Positions 1-9,895 of a stretch of DNA of 64,000 bases are shown here, one piece after another. Origin of the DNA: Chryseobacterium mucoviscidosis (GTDB lineage: Bacteria; Bacteroidota; Bacteroidia; Flavobacteriales; Weeksellaceae); contig NZ_MVAG01000080.1 in assembly GCF_002177115.1 (NCBI RefSeq), positions 31,456-95,455 on the forward strand. Direction: 5' to 3'. Under the pieces are notes generated by a model that saw only the letters and a program-made list of their open reading frames with translations, searched no databases and was not told the DNA's origin. How positions within the stretch are numbered: position 1 is the first letter of the stretch; each line of letters begins with the position of its first letter. Made by a program: the position numbers and the translations under genes.

Positions 1-492
1 TGTTTTATCGGCAACATGCTGCTTCAGAGCAACTTCTATCATTCCCGCTTCATATCGGTTTTCTGTTCTGGCAATCGGCAGCGCAAATGTAGCGCCCTGA
101 TCAATCCATCTTGTAGGAATCTGTGTATTTCTCGTAACCCCTACTTTTACTTCTCCCGTGTACGCAAGATAAACGGTATGTGGCTGTAACTGAATTTCCT
201 TTTCTATATCCAAATCCCGTTCCGCAATTCCAAGATGCGCTGTGGAAAGTTCGGGTCGAATGATGGTATCGCTTGCATAAGGACTTTCAAAGAAGCAGTT
301 TTTGCAGAAGCCCATTCTGTAAATCGGTTTATTTTCGCCACAGTTTACGCATTGGTAACCTGTATGTTTTATGGTAAGTTCTTTTCCAAAAAGTTCGTTC
401 ATGTGGATAAGATCACCGGAAAGATTAAGGTAATATTGGATCGGCTCGTCGTGGAAGCTCGTCATCTTTAAAATTTGCCCTTGAAACTGCAT
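1..492 (-). CDS. DUF2797 family protein (3' part cut by window edge)
   Basis: The frame reads from an ATG at 490-492 on the minus strand and stays open to the first base of the window, so the C-terminal end is missing (164 codons visible). The visible protein has a four-cysteine knuckle (CVNCG at about residue 48 and CKNC at about residue 63) followed by an LAYTGEVKVGVTR stretch and an RWIDQGA stretch, the pattern I associate with DUF2797. The cysteines look like a zinc ribbon, but the function of the family is unknown to me. It lies 36 nt downstream of the DUF389 gene on the same strand and may be co-transcribed with it. Confidence 0.75.
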   Translation of the reverse strand, partial: MQFQGQILKMTSFHDEPIQYYLNLSGDLIHMNELFGKELTIKHTGYQCVNCGENKPIYRMGFCKNCFFESPYASDTIIRPELSTAHLGIAERDLDIEKEIQLQPHTVYLAYTGEVKVGVTRNTQIPTRWIDQGATFALPIARTENRYEAGMIEVALKQHVADKT

Positions 493-528
493 TGTATTAA
501 GTTTAAGTAAATATAAAAAATTTAAAAT

Positions 529-1587
529 TTATTTGATTTTGTTCTCTGATTTCAGCCTGCTGATTTCTTCTTTCAAAGCATCAATCTGATTCTGAAGTTT
601 TCTTACGTCCGGATTATTCATATTTTCAGAATGTGGCGAATATTGCCAGATTAGATGAATGTCTTTTACCAGATCATTATGCTCATCAAGCCTTTTTTTA
701 CTGAGGGAAACACTGTCATTCAGTACCGTAATTCTCAGGAAATTGCTTTCTCCTTCCTTAAAAGGTTCATAATTGATGATGGCGAGTTCCGGATGATTTT
801 CTCTGATCTTTCTGATGTAATTTTCAGACCGTTCTTTCAGTTTTTCTTTATCCCATTTCTTTTTGGTGAGTAAAACACTCGGAAGCAGAATAATAACAGA
901 AGCCAGACTTATAATTAATGAATTCTTTCTGTTCGCCGCCTTTCCTTTTTCCATATAGTACTTCTGATAACCGAGTACGAGACTCAGAATCCATGTTCCT
1001 ACCGCAATAAAGAAACAATTGATGAGGTAAAAATAAAATCCGCCCCAGAAATATTCCCAGTTTCCGTTGGCAATCCCGAATCCTGCTGTACAAAGCGGCG
1101 GAATACAGGCGGTAGAAACCGCAACTCCGGCAATTACTTTTATGGCTTCTTTTCTTACAATTCCCAGAAACCAGGCAAAACCGCCCAACAAAGCCAGAGA
1201 ACAGTCGAAAATAGTCGCTGTTTTAAAACTTTCCAGTTGTGAAGTTTCCGAGTGAAAAGGAGAAACAAGGAAATACAGAGTGGAAGAACAAAGGGCAACG
1301 ATAATCATCAGAAGCCAGTTGAAAATGCCCAGCTTTATCAGATGCCTGTTTCCGATAGAAAATCCGAATGCAATGCCTACAACAGGTCCCATTAAAGGAG
1401 AAATCAGCATCGCTCCGATTACTGCCGCCGAACTGTTGATATTTAAACCGATGCAGGCAATTCCCATAGAGATCACCAGAAGCCAGAGATTATGCCCGCG
1501 AAAGTAGATTCCCTCTTCAATTTCCTGAAAGGTAAATTCTTCCTCTTCTTCTTTTGGCAGGGTGAATAATTTTTGAAAATTAATCAT
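529..1587 (-). CDS. DUF389 family integral membrane protein
   Basis: The 352-residue protein has an acidic cytoplasmic N-terminus (a run of glutamates at residues 13-17), then about six hydrophobic segments between residues 33 and 245, and a charged C-terminal tail ending in a predicted coiled coil (QNQIDALKEEISRLKSE). The motif AVIGAMLISPLMGPVVGIAFG is the hallmark of DUF389 (TIGR00341-like) membrane proteins, whose substrate or role is not established. A minus-strand TACTTTTG promoter box lies just upstream at 1603-1610, divergent from the epimerase gene. Confidence 0.85.
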   Translation of the reverse strand: MINFQKLFTLPKEEEEEFTFQEIEEGIYFRGHNLWLLVISMGIACIGLNINSSAAVIGAMLISPLMGPVVGIAFGFSIGNRHLIKLGIFNWLLMIIVALCSSTLYFLVSPFHSETSQLESFKTATIFDCSLALLGGFAWFLGIVRKEAIKVIAGVAVSTACIPPLCTAGFGIANGNWEYFWGGFYFYLINCFFIAVGTWILSLVLGYQKYYMEKGKAANRKNSLIISLASVIILLPSVLLTKKKWDKEKLKERSENYIRKIRENHPELAIINYEPFKEGESNFLRITVLNDSVSLSKKRLDEHNDLVKDIHLIWQYSPHSENMNNPDVRKLQNQIDALKEEISRLKSENKIK

Positions 1588-1602
1588 TTATGATATTTAT
1601 AG

Positions 1603-1610
1603 CAAAAGTA
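1603..1610 (-). promoter_or_regulatory. Promoter -7 box for the DUF389 gene
   Basis: CAAAAGTA on the plus strand reads TACTTTTG on the minus strand, matching the Bacteroidota -7 consensus TAnnTTTG. It is 16 nt upstream of the DUF389 start. I see no clear -33 TTTG. Confidence 0.5.
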
Positions 1611-1635
1611 TAAAAAGAGCATCCAAGTATTTTAA

Positions 1636-1643
1636 TAAATTTG
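1636..1643 (+). promoter_or_regulatory. Promoter -7 box for the epimerase gene
   Basis: TAAATTTG matches TAnnTTTG and lies 19 nt before the ATG at 1663. The -33 box is not obvious. Confidence 0.5.
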
Positions 1644-1662
1644 TGGAATTAAAAACCAACAA

Positions 1663-2685
1663 ATGAATTATCTCATAACCGGAGGAAGCGGTTTTATAGG
1701 TTCCCATCTTGCTGAGCAATTATTGAAAAAAGGACATTCTGTCATAAACATTGACAATTTTGATGATTTCTACAGCTATCAGATAAAAATTCAAAATACT
1801 TTAGACGCTATTCAATATTTTTCGGATTTTGAATACTCCGGAAAAGATGATGATATTAAAAAATTAATTTCTCTTTCACAATCAGAAAATTACAGGCTGT
1901 ATTATCAGGACATCCGCGATAAAAAAGGGTTGGAGGAAATATTTAAGAACCATAAAATAGACACCGTCATTCACCTTGCTGCACTTGCGGGAGTCCGACC
2001 TTCTATTGAAAGACCTTTAGAATACGAAGAAGTTAACATCCGCGGAACCATGAATCTCTGGGAACTCTGTAAAGATTTCAATATCAATAAATTTGTCTGC
2101 GCTTCCTCATCAAGCGTTTACGGAAACAACGAAAAGATCCCTTTTTCTGAAACCGACAATGTAGACAATCCCATTTCTCCGTATGCAGCAACCAAAAAAT
2201 GCGGTGAAATTTTAGGACATGTTTATCATGATTTATACAAAATAGATATGATTCAGCTCAGATTTTTCACGGTTTACGGACCCAGACAAAGACCTGATCT
2301 TGCCATCCACAAATTCACAAAATTAATTTCCGAAGATCAGGAAATCCCCTTCTACGGAGACGGAACCACCGCGAGAGATTATACTTATATTGATGATGTT
2401 GTTGACGGTATTTTAAAATCAATCCGCTATCTGGAAAATCATTCAGATGTTTATGAAATTGTTAATCTGGGCGAAAGCGAAGTAATTAATTTAAACGAAA
2501 TGCTTTCCACCATCGAAAAAACTTTGGGGAAATCTGCCATCCGCAAAAATCTGCCAATGCAGCCCGGAGATGTCCTGAAAACCAATGCCGATATTGCCAA
2601 AGCAAAGACATTAATTGGCTACAAACCTGACACAAACTTCCAAAATGGCATAAAAAAATTTGTGGAATGGTTTTTGAGAAAATGA
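1663..2685 (+). CDS. NAD-dependent sugar-nucleotide epimerase/dehydratase (UDP-glucuronate 4-epimerase-like)
   Basis: This 340-residue protein is an extended short-chain dehydrogenase. The Rossmann NAD-binding motif GGSGFIGSHL is at residues 7-16, the conserved HLAALAGVRPS segment near 107, the ASSSSVYG strand near 145, and the catalytic YxxxK (YAATK) near 173. The RFFTVYGPRQRPDLA segment and the HKFTKLI region that follows resemble bacterial UDP-glucuronate 4-epimerases (CapI-like), so it probably makes a nucleotide sugar for surface polysaccharide. Exact substrate cannot be settled from sequence. It is monocistronic, with no other polysaccharide genes next to it. Confidence 0.85.
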   Translation: MNYLITGGSGFIGSHLAEQLLKKGHSVINIDNFDDFYSYQIKIQNTLDAIQYFSDFEYSGKDDDIKKLISLSQSENYRLYYQDIRDKKGLEEIFKNHKIDTVIHLAALAGVRPSIERPLEYEEVNIRGTMNLWELCKDFNINKFVCASSSSVYGNNEKIPFSETDNVDNPISPYAATKKCGEILGHVYHDLYKIDMIQLRFFTVYGPRQRPDLAIHKFTKLISEDQEIPFYGDGTTARDYTYIDDVVDGILKSIRYLENHSDVYEIVNLGESEVINLNEMLSTIEKTLGKSAIRKNLPMQPGDVLKTNADIAKAKTLIGYKPDTNFQNGIKKFVEWFLRK

Positions 2686-2801
2686 CCTCAGTAAGCCGGA
2701 AAAAGTACTGTAAACACTTTCTGAAGGCGCACGGTGAACAAAATTTAACAAAAAGAATTGAAAATCAAGTATAAAAAAGCATATAATATAAGCTAATTTT
2801 A

Positions 2802-2809
2802 TACTTTTG
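2802..2809 (+). promoter_or_regulatory. Promoter -7 box for the DUF2795 gene
   Basis: TACTTTTG fits TAnnTTTG, 17 nt before the ATG at 2827. No good -33 element is visible at the expected spacing. Confidence 0.5.
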
Positions 2810-2826
2810 CAAAAAATTAAAAAATT

Positions 2827-3048
2827 ATGTACTGGACATTAGAATTAGCTTCATACTTAAGTGACGCACCTTGGCCAATGACTAAAGCAGAGCTTATCGA
2901 CTACGCAATCAGAACTGGTGCACCAATGGAAGTAGTGGAAAATCTTCAGGCTATCGAAGATGAAGGAGAAATTTATGACGCCATCGACGAGATCTGGAGC
3001 GATTATCCTACGGACGAAGATTATCTTTGGAACGAAGACGAATATTAA
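2827..3048 (+). CDS. DUF2795 family small acidic protein
   Basis: A 73-residue, strongly acidic protein with the DUF2795 pattern: an N-terminal helix (YLSDAPWPMTKAELIDYA) followed by AMEVVENLQAI-like and YDAIDEIW segments, then an Asp/Glu-rich tail. Proteins of this family are small helical proteins of unknown function that are highly conserved in Bacteroidota. It has its own promoter and a terminator directly after it, so it is a single-gene transcript between the epimerase and secA. Confidence 0.8.
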   Translation: MYWTLELASYLSDAPWPMTKAELIDYAIRTGAPMEVVENLQAIEDEGEIYDAIDEIWSDYPTDEDYLWNEDEY

Positions 3049-3068
3049 TGAAAAGCAATAAGCTTTAG

Positions 3069-3088
3069 GCTCTGCTTAGAGCTTTTTT
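3069..3088 (+). terminator. Rho-independent terminator after the DUF2795 gene
   Basis: GCTCT-GCTT-AGAGC hairpin at 3069-3082 followed by six T. Confidence 0.7.
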
Positions 3089-3175
3089 GCCCTTTTTTAT
3101 ATATTATTTTTTTACACAATAAGTGTTATTTAAAACGCTTAAAGGATATCCTTTTAAGCATAAAGCAAAAAATTT

Positions 3176-6100
3176 ATGAGTTTTTTAAACAAAGTTCTAA
3201 AAGGGTTTTTGGGAGACAAAAAAGCGCAGGACCTAAAAGAAGTAAAAAAAGTTGTAACAAAAATCAAAGCTGTTGAACCCGCTATTCAGCAATTGTCTGA
3301 TGATGGTTTAAGAGAGAAAACTGCTGAGTTTAAAGAAAATATTAAATCTGCAACCAGCAAAATCACAGCACAGATAGAACAGATCCAGGAGCAGATCAAA
3401 AATTCGAAAAACGTTGACGAAAAAGAAGCGCTTTTTACGAAGATTGAGTCTCTGAAAAAAGAATCATACGAAATTGAAGAAAAAGTGCTTAGCCAGATTC
3501 TTCCTGAAGTTTTCGCTTTGGTGAAGGAAACAGCAAGAAGATGGGCGCAAAACGGAGAAATCCGTGTAACCGCTTCAGACTGGGACAGACAATTGGCTGC
3601 CGCAGGAAAAGATTTCGTGGAAATTCAGGGCGATCAGGCAGTCTGGAAAAACTCATGGGACGCTGCAGGAACTCCTGTAAACTGGGATATGGTACATTAC
3701 GATGTTCAGTTTATCGGGGGTATTATCCTACACAGCGGTAAAATTGCCGAAATGGCGACCGGAGAAGGTAAAACTTTGGTAGGGACGCTTCCAATTTTCT
3801 TAAATGCACTTCCGGGAAGAGGAGTTCACGTAGTAACGGTGAACGACTATCTTGCGAAAAGAGACTCGGCATGGATGGGACCATTGTACCAATTCCACGG
3901 AATGTCAATCGACTGTATTGATAATCACCAGCCGAACTCGGACGGAAGAAGAAAAGCATACAATTCAGATATTACCTACGGAACCAATAATGAATTTGGT
4001 TTCGATTATCTGAGAGACAACATGGTAACTTCACCTTCAGAACTGGTGCAGAGAGAACTAAACTTTGCGATCGTGGATGAGGTAGACTCTGTATTGGTAG
4101 ATGATGCAAGAACACCGTTGATTATTTCAGGTCCGGTTCCACAGGGAGACAGACAGGAATTTGATGTTCTTAAACCTTCTATCGACAGAATTGTTGAAGT
4201 TCAGAAAAAAACAGTTTCTACGATTTTTAATGAAGCGAAAAAATTAATCGCTGCAGGAAACACAAAAGAAGGAGGTTTCAAACTCCTACAGGCTTACAGA
4301 GGTCTTCCTAAGAGCAGACAATTAATTAAATTCTTATCGGAAAGCGGAAACCGTGCGTTGCTTCAGAAAGTAGAAGCGCAATATATGCAGGACAACAACC
4401 GCGATATGCCGATCGTAGATAAAGATCTATACTTCGTTATTGAAGAAAAAAACAATCAGGTTGATCTTACAGACAAAGGTGTTGAATACATGTCTCAGGG
4501 AAATTCTGATCCTAACTTCTTCGTTCTTCCGGACATCGGAACTGAAATCGCAGAACTGGAAGCTAAAAATTTATCTAAAGAAGAAGAATTTGAAGCGAAA
4601 GAAAGACTTTTCTCTGATTTTGCAGAAAAATCTGAAAGAGTTCACACGATGAGCCAACTGTTGAAAGCATATACATTATTTGAAAAAGATGATGAATATG
4701 TGGTTATTGACGGCGAGGTAAAAATCGTTGATGAACAGACAGGTCGTATTATGGAAGGAAGACGTTATTCAGACGGTCTTCACCAGGCGATCGAAGCGAA
4801 AGAAAATGTAAAAATCGAAGCTGCAACGCAGACTTTTGCAACCATTACCCTTCAGAATTATTTCCGTATGTACAATAAACTTGCGGGGATGACGGGTACT
4901 GCAGAAACGGAAGCAGGTGAGCTTTGGGAAATTTATAAATTAGACGTTGTGGTAATTCCTACCAACCGTCCGATTTTAAGACACGACAGACAGGATTTAG
5001 TTTTTAAAACTAACCGTGAAAAATACAATGCTGTAATTGAAGAAATTGAAAAATTAACGGCTGCAGGAAGACCTGTTCTGGTAGGTACAACATCTGTTGA
5101 AATCTCACAGTTATTATCAAAAGCCCTTCAGTTAAGAAAAATTAATCATCAGGTTCTGAACGCGAAGCTTCACAAAAAAGAAGCGGAAATTGTTGCAGGA
5201 GCAGGACAGCCGGGCGTTGTAACCATTGCAACCAACATGGCAGGTCGTGGTACGGATATTAAGCTTACCAAAGAAGTAAAAGAAGCGGGAGGTTTGGCAA
5301 TTATCGGAACAGAAAGACACGATTCAAGACGTGTTGACAGACAGTTGAGAGGTAGAGCAGGAAGACAGGGAGATCCGGGAAGTTCTCAGTTCTATGTTTC
5401 TCTGGAAGATAACTTAATGCGTTTATTCGGTTCTGAAAGAATTGCTAAAATGATGGACAGAATGGGTCATAAGGAAGGTGAAGTGATTCAGCATTCCATG
5501 ATCTCAAAATCTATTGAAAGAGCGCAGAAAAAAGTAGAGGAAAACAACTTCGGAACAAGAAAGAGACTTCTTGAATATGATGATGTAATGAACAAACAGC
5601 GTGACGTAATCTACAAAAGAAGAAAGAACGCTTTGTTCGGTGATCACCTGAAGTACGACATCACCAATATGATCTTTGACGTGGCAAATTCTATCGCAGC
5701 GAAAGGAAAAGCGACAGGAAGCTATAAAGATTTCGAATACGAGATCATCAAAACATTTACGATGGAATCTCCGGTTTCTGAGAACGATTTCAAGAATAAA
5801 ACAGTTCAGGATTTAACGAACATTTTATTCAAAGCAGCTCAGGAAGATTATCAGATGAAACTGAACTTGCTGAAAGAAAAATCTTTCCCGATTATCGAGA
5901 ATGTTTATCAGAATCAGGGTTCAATGTTCAGAATGATTCAGGTTCCTTTCACAGACGGTCATAAAACAATGACGATCGTAACCGATCTTAAAGAGGCTTA
6001 TGAAACGCAGTGCGACAGCTTAATCAATGATTTTGAAAAGAACATTACGTTATCCATCATCGATGAAAACTGGAAGCTTCACCTTCGTGAAATGGACGAT

Positions 6101-6250
6101 TTAAGAAGATCTTCACAGGGAGCTGTTTACGAGCAGAAAGATCCGTTGGTAATTTATAAGCAGGAATCTTTCCACTTATTCAGCGAAATGATCGAGAAGT
6201 TAAACAAAGAAATTATATCTTTCTTATACAAAGGCGAAATCCCTGCATAA
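3176..6250 (+). CDS. secA: Preprotein translocase ATPase SecA
   Basis: The 1024-residue motor of the Sec pathway pushes unfolded preproteins through SecYEG. Visible motifs: Walker A GEGKT at residues 196-200, Walker B DEVD at 301-304, the PPXD preprotein cross-linking domain after [18 protein letters not shown] of the second helicase domain near 689, and the [17 protein letters not shown] arginine finger near 720. Residues about 330-430 hold a Bacteroidota-type insertion ([16 protein letters not shown] and following). A coiled-coil insertion is also present near residues 60-105. The protein ends right after the helical scaffold, without the usual C-terminal Cys/His zinc-binding tail that contacts SecB and lipids. 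Single gene, terminator immediately downstream. Confidence 0.97.
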   Translation: MSFLNKVLKGFLGDKKAQDLKEVKKVVTKIKAVEPAIQQLSDDGLREKTAEFKENIKSATSKITAQIEQIQEQIKNSKNVDEKEALFTKIESLKKESYEIEEKVLSQILPEVFALVKETARRWAQNGEIRVTASDWDRQLAAAGKDFVEIQGDQAVWKNSWDAAGTPVNWDMVHYDVQFIGGIILHSGKIAEMATGEGKTLVGTLPIFLNALPGRGVHVVTVNDYLAKRDSAWMGPLYQFHGMSIDCIDNHQPNSDGRRKAYNSDITYGTNNEFGFDYLRDNMVTSPSELVQRELNFAIVDEVDSVLVDDARTPLIISGPVPQGDRQEFDVLKPSIDRIVEVQKKTVSTIFNEAKKLIAAGNTKEGGFKLLQAYRGLPKSRQLIKFLSESGNRALLQKVEAQYMQDNNRDMPIVDKDLYFVIEEKNNQVDLTDKGVEYMSQGNSDPNFFVLPDIGTEIAELEAKNLSKEEEFEAKERLFSDFAEKSERVHTMSQLLKAYTLFEKDDEYVVIDGEVKIVDEQTGRIMEGRRYSDGLHQAIEAKENVKIEAATQTFATITLQNYFRMYNKLAGMTGTAETEAGELWEIYKLDVVVIPTNRPILRHDRQDLVFKTNREKYNAVIEEIEKLTAAGRPVLVGTTSVEISQLLSKALQLRKINHQVLNAKLHKKEAEIVAGAGQPGVVTIATNMAGRGTDIKLTKEVKEAGGLAIIGTERHDSRRVDRQLRGRAGRQGDPGSSQFYVSLEDNLMRLFGSERIAKMMDRMGHKEGEVIQHSMISKSIERAQKKVEENNFGTRKRLLEYDDVMNKQRDVIYKRRKNALFGDHLKYDITNMIFDVANSIAAKGKATGSYKDFEYEIIKTFTMESPVSENDFKNKTVQDLTNILFKAAQEDYQMKLNLLKEKSFPIIENVYQNQGSMFRMIQVPFTDGHKTMTIVTDLKEAYETQCDSLINDFEKNITLSIIDENWKLHLREMDDLRRSSQGAVYEQKDPLVIYKQESFHLFSEMIEKLNKEIISFLYKGEIPA

Positions 6251-6272
6251 GAATAATTAACAATAATTTAAA

Positions 6273-6304
6273 AACCGTTACAATTCAGTTTGTAGCGGTT
6301 TTTT
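6273..6304 (+). terminator. Terminator after secA
   Basis: AACCGTTACA at 6273-6282 pairs with TGTAGCGGTT at 6291-6300 (one G-T pair), followed by a T run. An almost identical hairpin follows the bacilliredoxin gene at 39856. Confidence 0.85.
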
Positions 6305-6372
6305 GTTGCTCTTTCCTTTTGCTTTTATGACAAAAATCAATTTTATTATTTATTTAGAATAATTAAAAACAA

Positions 6373-6380
6373 TATATTTG
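6373..6380 (+). promoter_or_regulatory. Promoter -7 box for the siderophore receptor
   Basis: TATATTTG matches TAnnTTTG, 19 nt before the ATG at 6400. No Fur-box palindrome was recognised by eye. Confidence 0.55.
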
Positions 6381-6399
6381 CATAAAAATTTAAGGTTTC

Positions 6400-8535
6400 A
6401 TGAAAAATGTACTGATCTGTGCTTCGCTGTTAGGTTCTATTCTAACGTTTGCTCAGGAAAAAGATTCAATTAAAGGAAATGATATTGAAGAGGTAATTGT
6501 AAACGGAAAGTATTACAAGAAATATGTAGAAAAGGAAGGTTCTTCTTCTATTCGTCTGGACGAAGAATTAATCAAGATTCCTCAGAATGTTTCTATCATT
6601 ACAAACAGAGCATTGGAAGATCAGCAGGTTACCACTTTGGGAGACGGTGTTCTTAGAAATGTTGCCGGAGCTCAACGATTGGAACACTGGGGAGATATGT
6701 ACACCAGAGTAAATATGAGAGGTTCCAGAGCCGCAGCTTTCATGAACGGAGTGAATGTAACTTCAAACTGGGGACCACTTAGCGAAGATATGTCGTATGT
6801 AGACCACATTGAATTTATAAAAGGACCTTCCGGATTTTTGATGTCTAACGAAGAACCGAGCGGAATTTACAATATCGTTACCAAAAAACCGACAGGACAA
6901 TCTTTAAACGGTTCTGCAAGAGTAACTCTCGGAAGCTTTAATATGTACAGAGGAGAAGCTGATGTAGATACTAAAATTACAGATAAAGTGGCTTTCAGAT
7001 TAAATTTAATGGCTCAGAATAAAAACAGTTTCAGAGACTATGAATTTAATGACAGATACATCATTAATCCTTCCTTAAAGGTAAATCTTACCGATAAAAC
7101 GACTTTAACAGCAGAATATATTTATCAGAAAGCAAAAATGTCTGAAGTAGGATCTGCTTATGTTTTCAGCTATGAAGGATACGCCACAAAACCGGTTGAA
7201 TACACCATGACCGATCCCGGAATTGCACCCACCAATGTGGATAATAATACCGTAAATGTAAATATTCAGCATAAGTTTAACAGCAACTGGAAACTGACTT
7301 CACAGCTAACTTATGTGAATGAATATACTTTAGGAAGCGACATCTGGCCTTCTCAATTTTTACCGAATGGAGACATGATCAGAACGCTTTATTTTTGGGA
7401 AGCAAGCAACGTGATGAAATTCGGGCAGGTATTTCTTAACGGTTATTTCAAAACAGGAGCTGTTTCTCATAAAATCTTAACAGGGCTGGATCTCGGCTCT
7501 AAAAAATATATGGCAGACTGGAATCAAAAACATGATTTAGACACAGCCGCAAAACCTTTTAATATCAACTCCACTACATACAGCCCGCCTTCCAACGGAT
7601 ACGCTAGTTTTGACACAAGTACTTCGCTGGAAAGCAGAGCAACTCCATACGGAACTATTGAACAAAATTATACCGGATTATATATTCAGGATGAATTAGG
7701 ATTTTTTAATGATGCTTTAAGATTAACCCTTGCTGCGCGTTATACGAATGTGAAAGAAAATTCTTACGGAACCAAAGCAGAAGCAGACAAAATTACGCCG
7801 CGAATCGGAATAAGCTATTCGATTGACGATAATACTTCTGTGTACGGTTTATACGATCAGTCTTTCGTTCCTCAGGCAGGGTTTTTCAGAACCGGAGGAA
7901 TTCCAAAACCTATTACCGGAAACAACATGGAAGTTGGGGTGAAAAGAGACTGGTTTGGCGGAAAATGGAATACTACGTTGTCTTTGTACAACATCATTAA
8001 AAGAAATTCTACGGTTGCAGATCCTGCAAACAGTACTCTTGAAAACTTTATCATTGATTTGGGTAAAACAAGAGTTCAGGGAATTGAATTTGATCTGAAA
8101 GGTGAAATCACAAGAGGATTTAATGCCATCTTTAACTATGCTTTCACGGAAAACAAAATTACAGAATCCAATGATCCTATAAGAAATCCTGTAGGAATGA
8201 GAATTCCGGGTTACGCGAAACATACGATGAACGGATGGCTGAACTATACCTTTACACAGGGAACTCTGGAAGGTTTCGGGTTATCTTTTGGAGGAACCTA
8301 TCTTGCAGACCGAAGCAGCTGGAACTGGGCAAATAGCGGAACGCAGAAAGATATGGATGATTATGTAAAATTCGATGCAGGACTTTCGTGGGAAAACACA
8401 AAATTCAGAGTCGGACTTAATGTATTCAATGTTTTCAACAGGTACCTTTATTCGGGATCGCCATACGGAGCGTACTACTATTATCAGGCTGAAGCCCCGA
8501 GAAACTTCAGACTTTCTGTCGGATATAAATTTTAA
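6400..8535 (+). CDS. TonB-dependent siderophore receptor
   Basis: A 711-residue outer-membrane receptor. The first ~18 residues are a signal peptide ending at TFA-QEK. A TonB-box-like IEEVIVNG lies near residues 30-37, then the plug domain (IPQNVSIITNRALEDQ, NMRGSRAAAFMNGVN, IKGPSGFLMSNEEPSGIYNIVTKKP) to about residue 170, then a beta-barrel ending in the outer-membrane insertion signal RNFRLSVGYKF. The IPQNVSIIT and GEPSG-type motifs are those of the FhuE/FpvA-like TIGR01783 siderophore receptors rather than SusC. There is no N-terminal carboxypeptidase-like domain and no sigma-factor signalling domain. Followed by a PepSY membrane protein, a common iron-uptake pairing; ligand unknown. Confidence 0.9.
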   Translation: MKNVLICASLLGSILTFAQEKDSIKGNDIEEVIVNGKYYKKYVEKEGSSSIRLDEELIKIPQNVSIITNRALEDQQVTTLGDGVLRNVAGAQRLEHWGDMYTRVNMRGSRAAAFMNGVNVTSNWGPLSEDMSYVDHIEFIKGPSGFLMSNEEPSGIYNIVTKKPTGQSLNGSARVTLGSFNMYRGEADVDTKITDKVAFRLNLMAQNKNSFRDYEFNDRYIINPSLKVNLTDKTTLTAEYIYQKAKMSEVGSAYVFSYEGYATKPVEYTMTDPGIAPTNVDNNTVNVNIQHKFNSNWKLTSQLTYVNEYTLGSDIWPSQFLPNGDMIRTLYFWEASNVMKFGQVFLNGYFKTGAVSHKILTGLDLGSKKYMADWNQKHDLDTAAKPFNINSTTYSPPSNGYASFDTSTSLESRATPYGTIEQNYTGLYIQDELGFFNDALRLTLAARYTNVKENSYGTKAEADKITPRIGISYSIDDNTSVYGLYDQSFVPQAGFFRTGGIPKPITGNNMEVGVKRDWFGGKWNTTLSLYNIIKRNSTVADPANSTLENFIIDLGKTRVQGIEFDLKGEITRGFNAIFNYAFTENKITESNDPIRNPVGMRIPGYAKHTMNGWLNYTFTQGTLEGFGLSFGGTYLADRSSWNWANSGTQKDMDDYVKFDAGLSWENTKFRVGLNVFNVFNRYLYSGSPYGAYYYYQAEAPRNFRLSVGYKF

Positions 8536-8546
8536 TTATCAATCTT

Positions 8547-8580
8547 AAAAGTTAGCCTTTCCGGAGGCTGACTTTTCTTT
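8547..8580 (+). terminator. Hairpin between siderophore receptor and PepSY gene
   Basis: AAAAGTTAGCCT at 8547-8558 pairs with AGGCTGACTTTT at 8565-8576 (one mismatch), followed by CTTTC. Probably a partial terminator that lowers expression of the downstream PepSY gene relative to the receptor. Confidence 0.6.
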
Positions 8581-8599
8581 CATTAAAAGTTTAATAAAA

Positions 8600-9811
8600 A
8601 TGAGGAAAAAGCATCATCATAAAAAAAAACCAAGTGCTTTTAAAAAATGGACGGGAAAACTGCATTTGTGGCTGGGTCTTGGAATTGGGTTTCTAATCTT
8701 CATTATTTCGATAACGGGAGCATTGTACGTTTTCAAGGATGAAATTGAAAATGCGACGAGAAAAGACGTGATCTATCATAACGAGCAGAATATCGATCAG
8801 AAACAGATTCTTCCGATAAGAACGCTGGAAAAAGCAGTGGTGGAGCAGGTAAAAGAAAAATATCCGGTGCATTGGGTGAATATCCCGATTGATAAAAAGA
8901 TGTCTTACCTCTTTTACTGGTACGAACACGATCCGAAAGGTTGGAATTATTTTGATGAATTTCCCATCTATAAAGTTGCCTACGTAAATCCATACAGTGG
9001 AAAAGTTTTAGGAACCTACGACGAGAAAAACGGATTTTTCCAGATCGTTAAAATGATCCACTGGAGTTTTCTTTTAAAACAGTCTTGGGGAACCTATGTT
9101 GTGGGAATTCCTGTGCTGATTTTTGTATTCATGCTGATTTCTGGAATCATTCTGTGGTGGCCTAAAAATAAAGCCGCAAGAAAACAGCGTTTTTCTTTCA
9201 AATGGAAAAATGTACAAAACTGGAAAAGAAAAAATTACGATCTACACAACGTTTTAGGTTTTTATGCTTCCGTTTTCGCACTGATTTTCTCCATCACCGG
9301 ATTATTTTACGCCTTTTTATTCGTTCAGTCATCAATATATTTCATCTTTTCAGGAGGAAAAACCGCTTATCCCGACTTTTCATCAATCAAAACAAAAGCA
9401 CCGATTGAATGGAGAACCGAAGGAACTTTAGACAAAATAAGCAATACCGTAAAAGCAAAATATCCCGATTCGTATAACTTTTCCATCGATCTCGGACACG
9501 AACATATGGACGATCATGAACATCCGAATTTCGAAGTCTATGTAAAACACCTCTCCTATTCTTACCACAAAAGCAGCAGTTTAATCTTTGATGAAAACTC
9601 GGGAGAACTGCTTCATACCCACGATATGAAAGACAAAAATTTTGGCGAAAAAACGGTAGGAGCCAACTACGATATCCACGTCGGATCCATTTTAGGACTT
9701 CCCACAAAGATCATTGCCTTCATTGTAAGTTTGATATGTGCCTCATTACCAGTCACCGGCTTCATGATCTGGTGGGGAAGAAGAAAAAAGAAAACCCCAA
9801 AAGCAACATAA
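8600..9811 (+). CDS. PepSY-associated TM helix protein (iron-uptake reductase-like)
   Basis: The 403-residue protein begins with a Lys/His-rich cytoplasmic segment (RKKHHHKKK), then a TM helix at about 24-45 ending in ITGALYVFKDE, the PepSY_TM signature. A periplasmic PepSY-like domain follows, then TM helices near 165-187, 215-240 and a last one near 370-393 ending in GFMIWWGRRKK. Paired histidines (IHWSFLL, YDLHN, DIHVGSILG) lie at membrane faces and could ligate haem, as proposed for iron-reducing PepSY proteins. Position 64 nt after a siderophore receptor suggests a role in releasing or reducing iron after siderophore uptake; this is inference from context. Confidence 0.85.
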   Translation: MRKKHHHKKKPSAFKKWTGKLHLWLGLGIGFLIFIISITGALYVFKDEIENATRKDVIYHNEQNIDQKQILPIRTLEKAVVEQVKEKYPVHWVNIPIDKKMSYLFYWYEHDPKGWNYFDEFPIYKVAYVNPYSGKVLGTYDEKNGFFQIVKMIHWSFLLKQSWGTYVVGIPVLIFVFMLISGIILWWPKNKAARKQRFSFKWKNVQNWKRKNYDLHNVLGFYASVFALIFSITGLFYAFLFVQSSIYFIFSGGKTAYPDFSSIKTKAPIEWRTEGTLDKISNTVKAKYPDSYNFSIDLGHEHMDDHEHPNFEVYVKHLSYSYHKSSSLIFDENSGELLHTHDMKDKNFGEKTVGANYDIHVGSILGLPTKIIAFIVSLICASLPVTGFMIWWGRRKKKTPKAT

Positions 9812-9895
9812 TATTTTTTTAAAATAAATCTTTGGTTAATCGTCTAATAATAAGATCTTTTTTATAATTTTAGCCTTTTAGAATTTTAGAACAGA

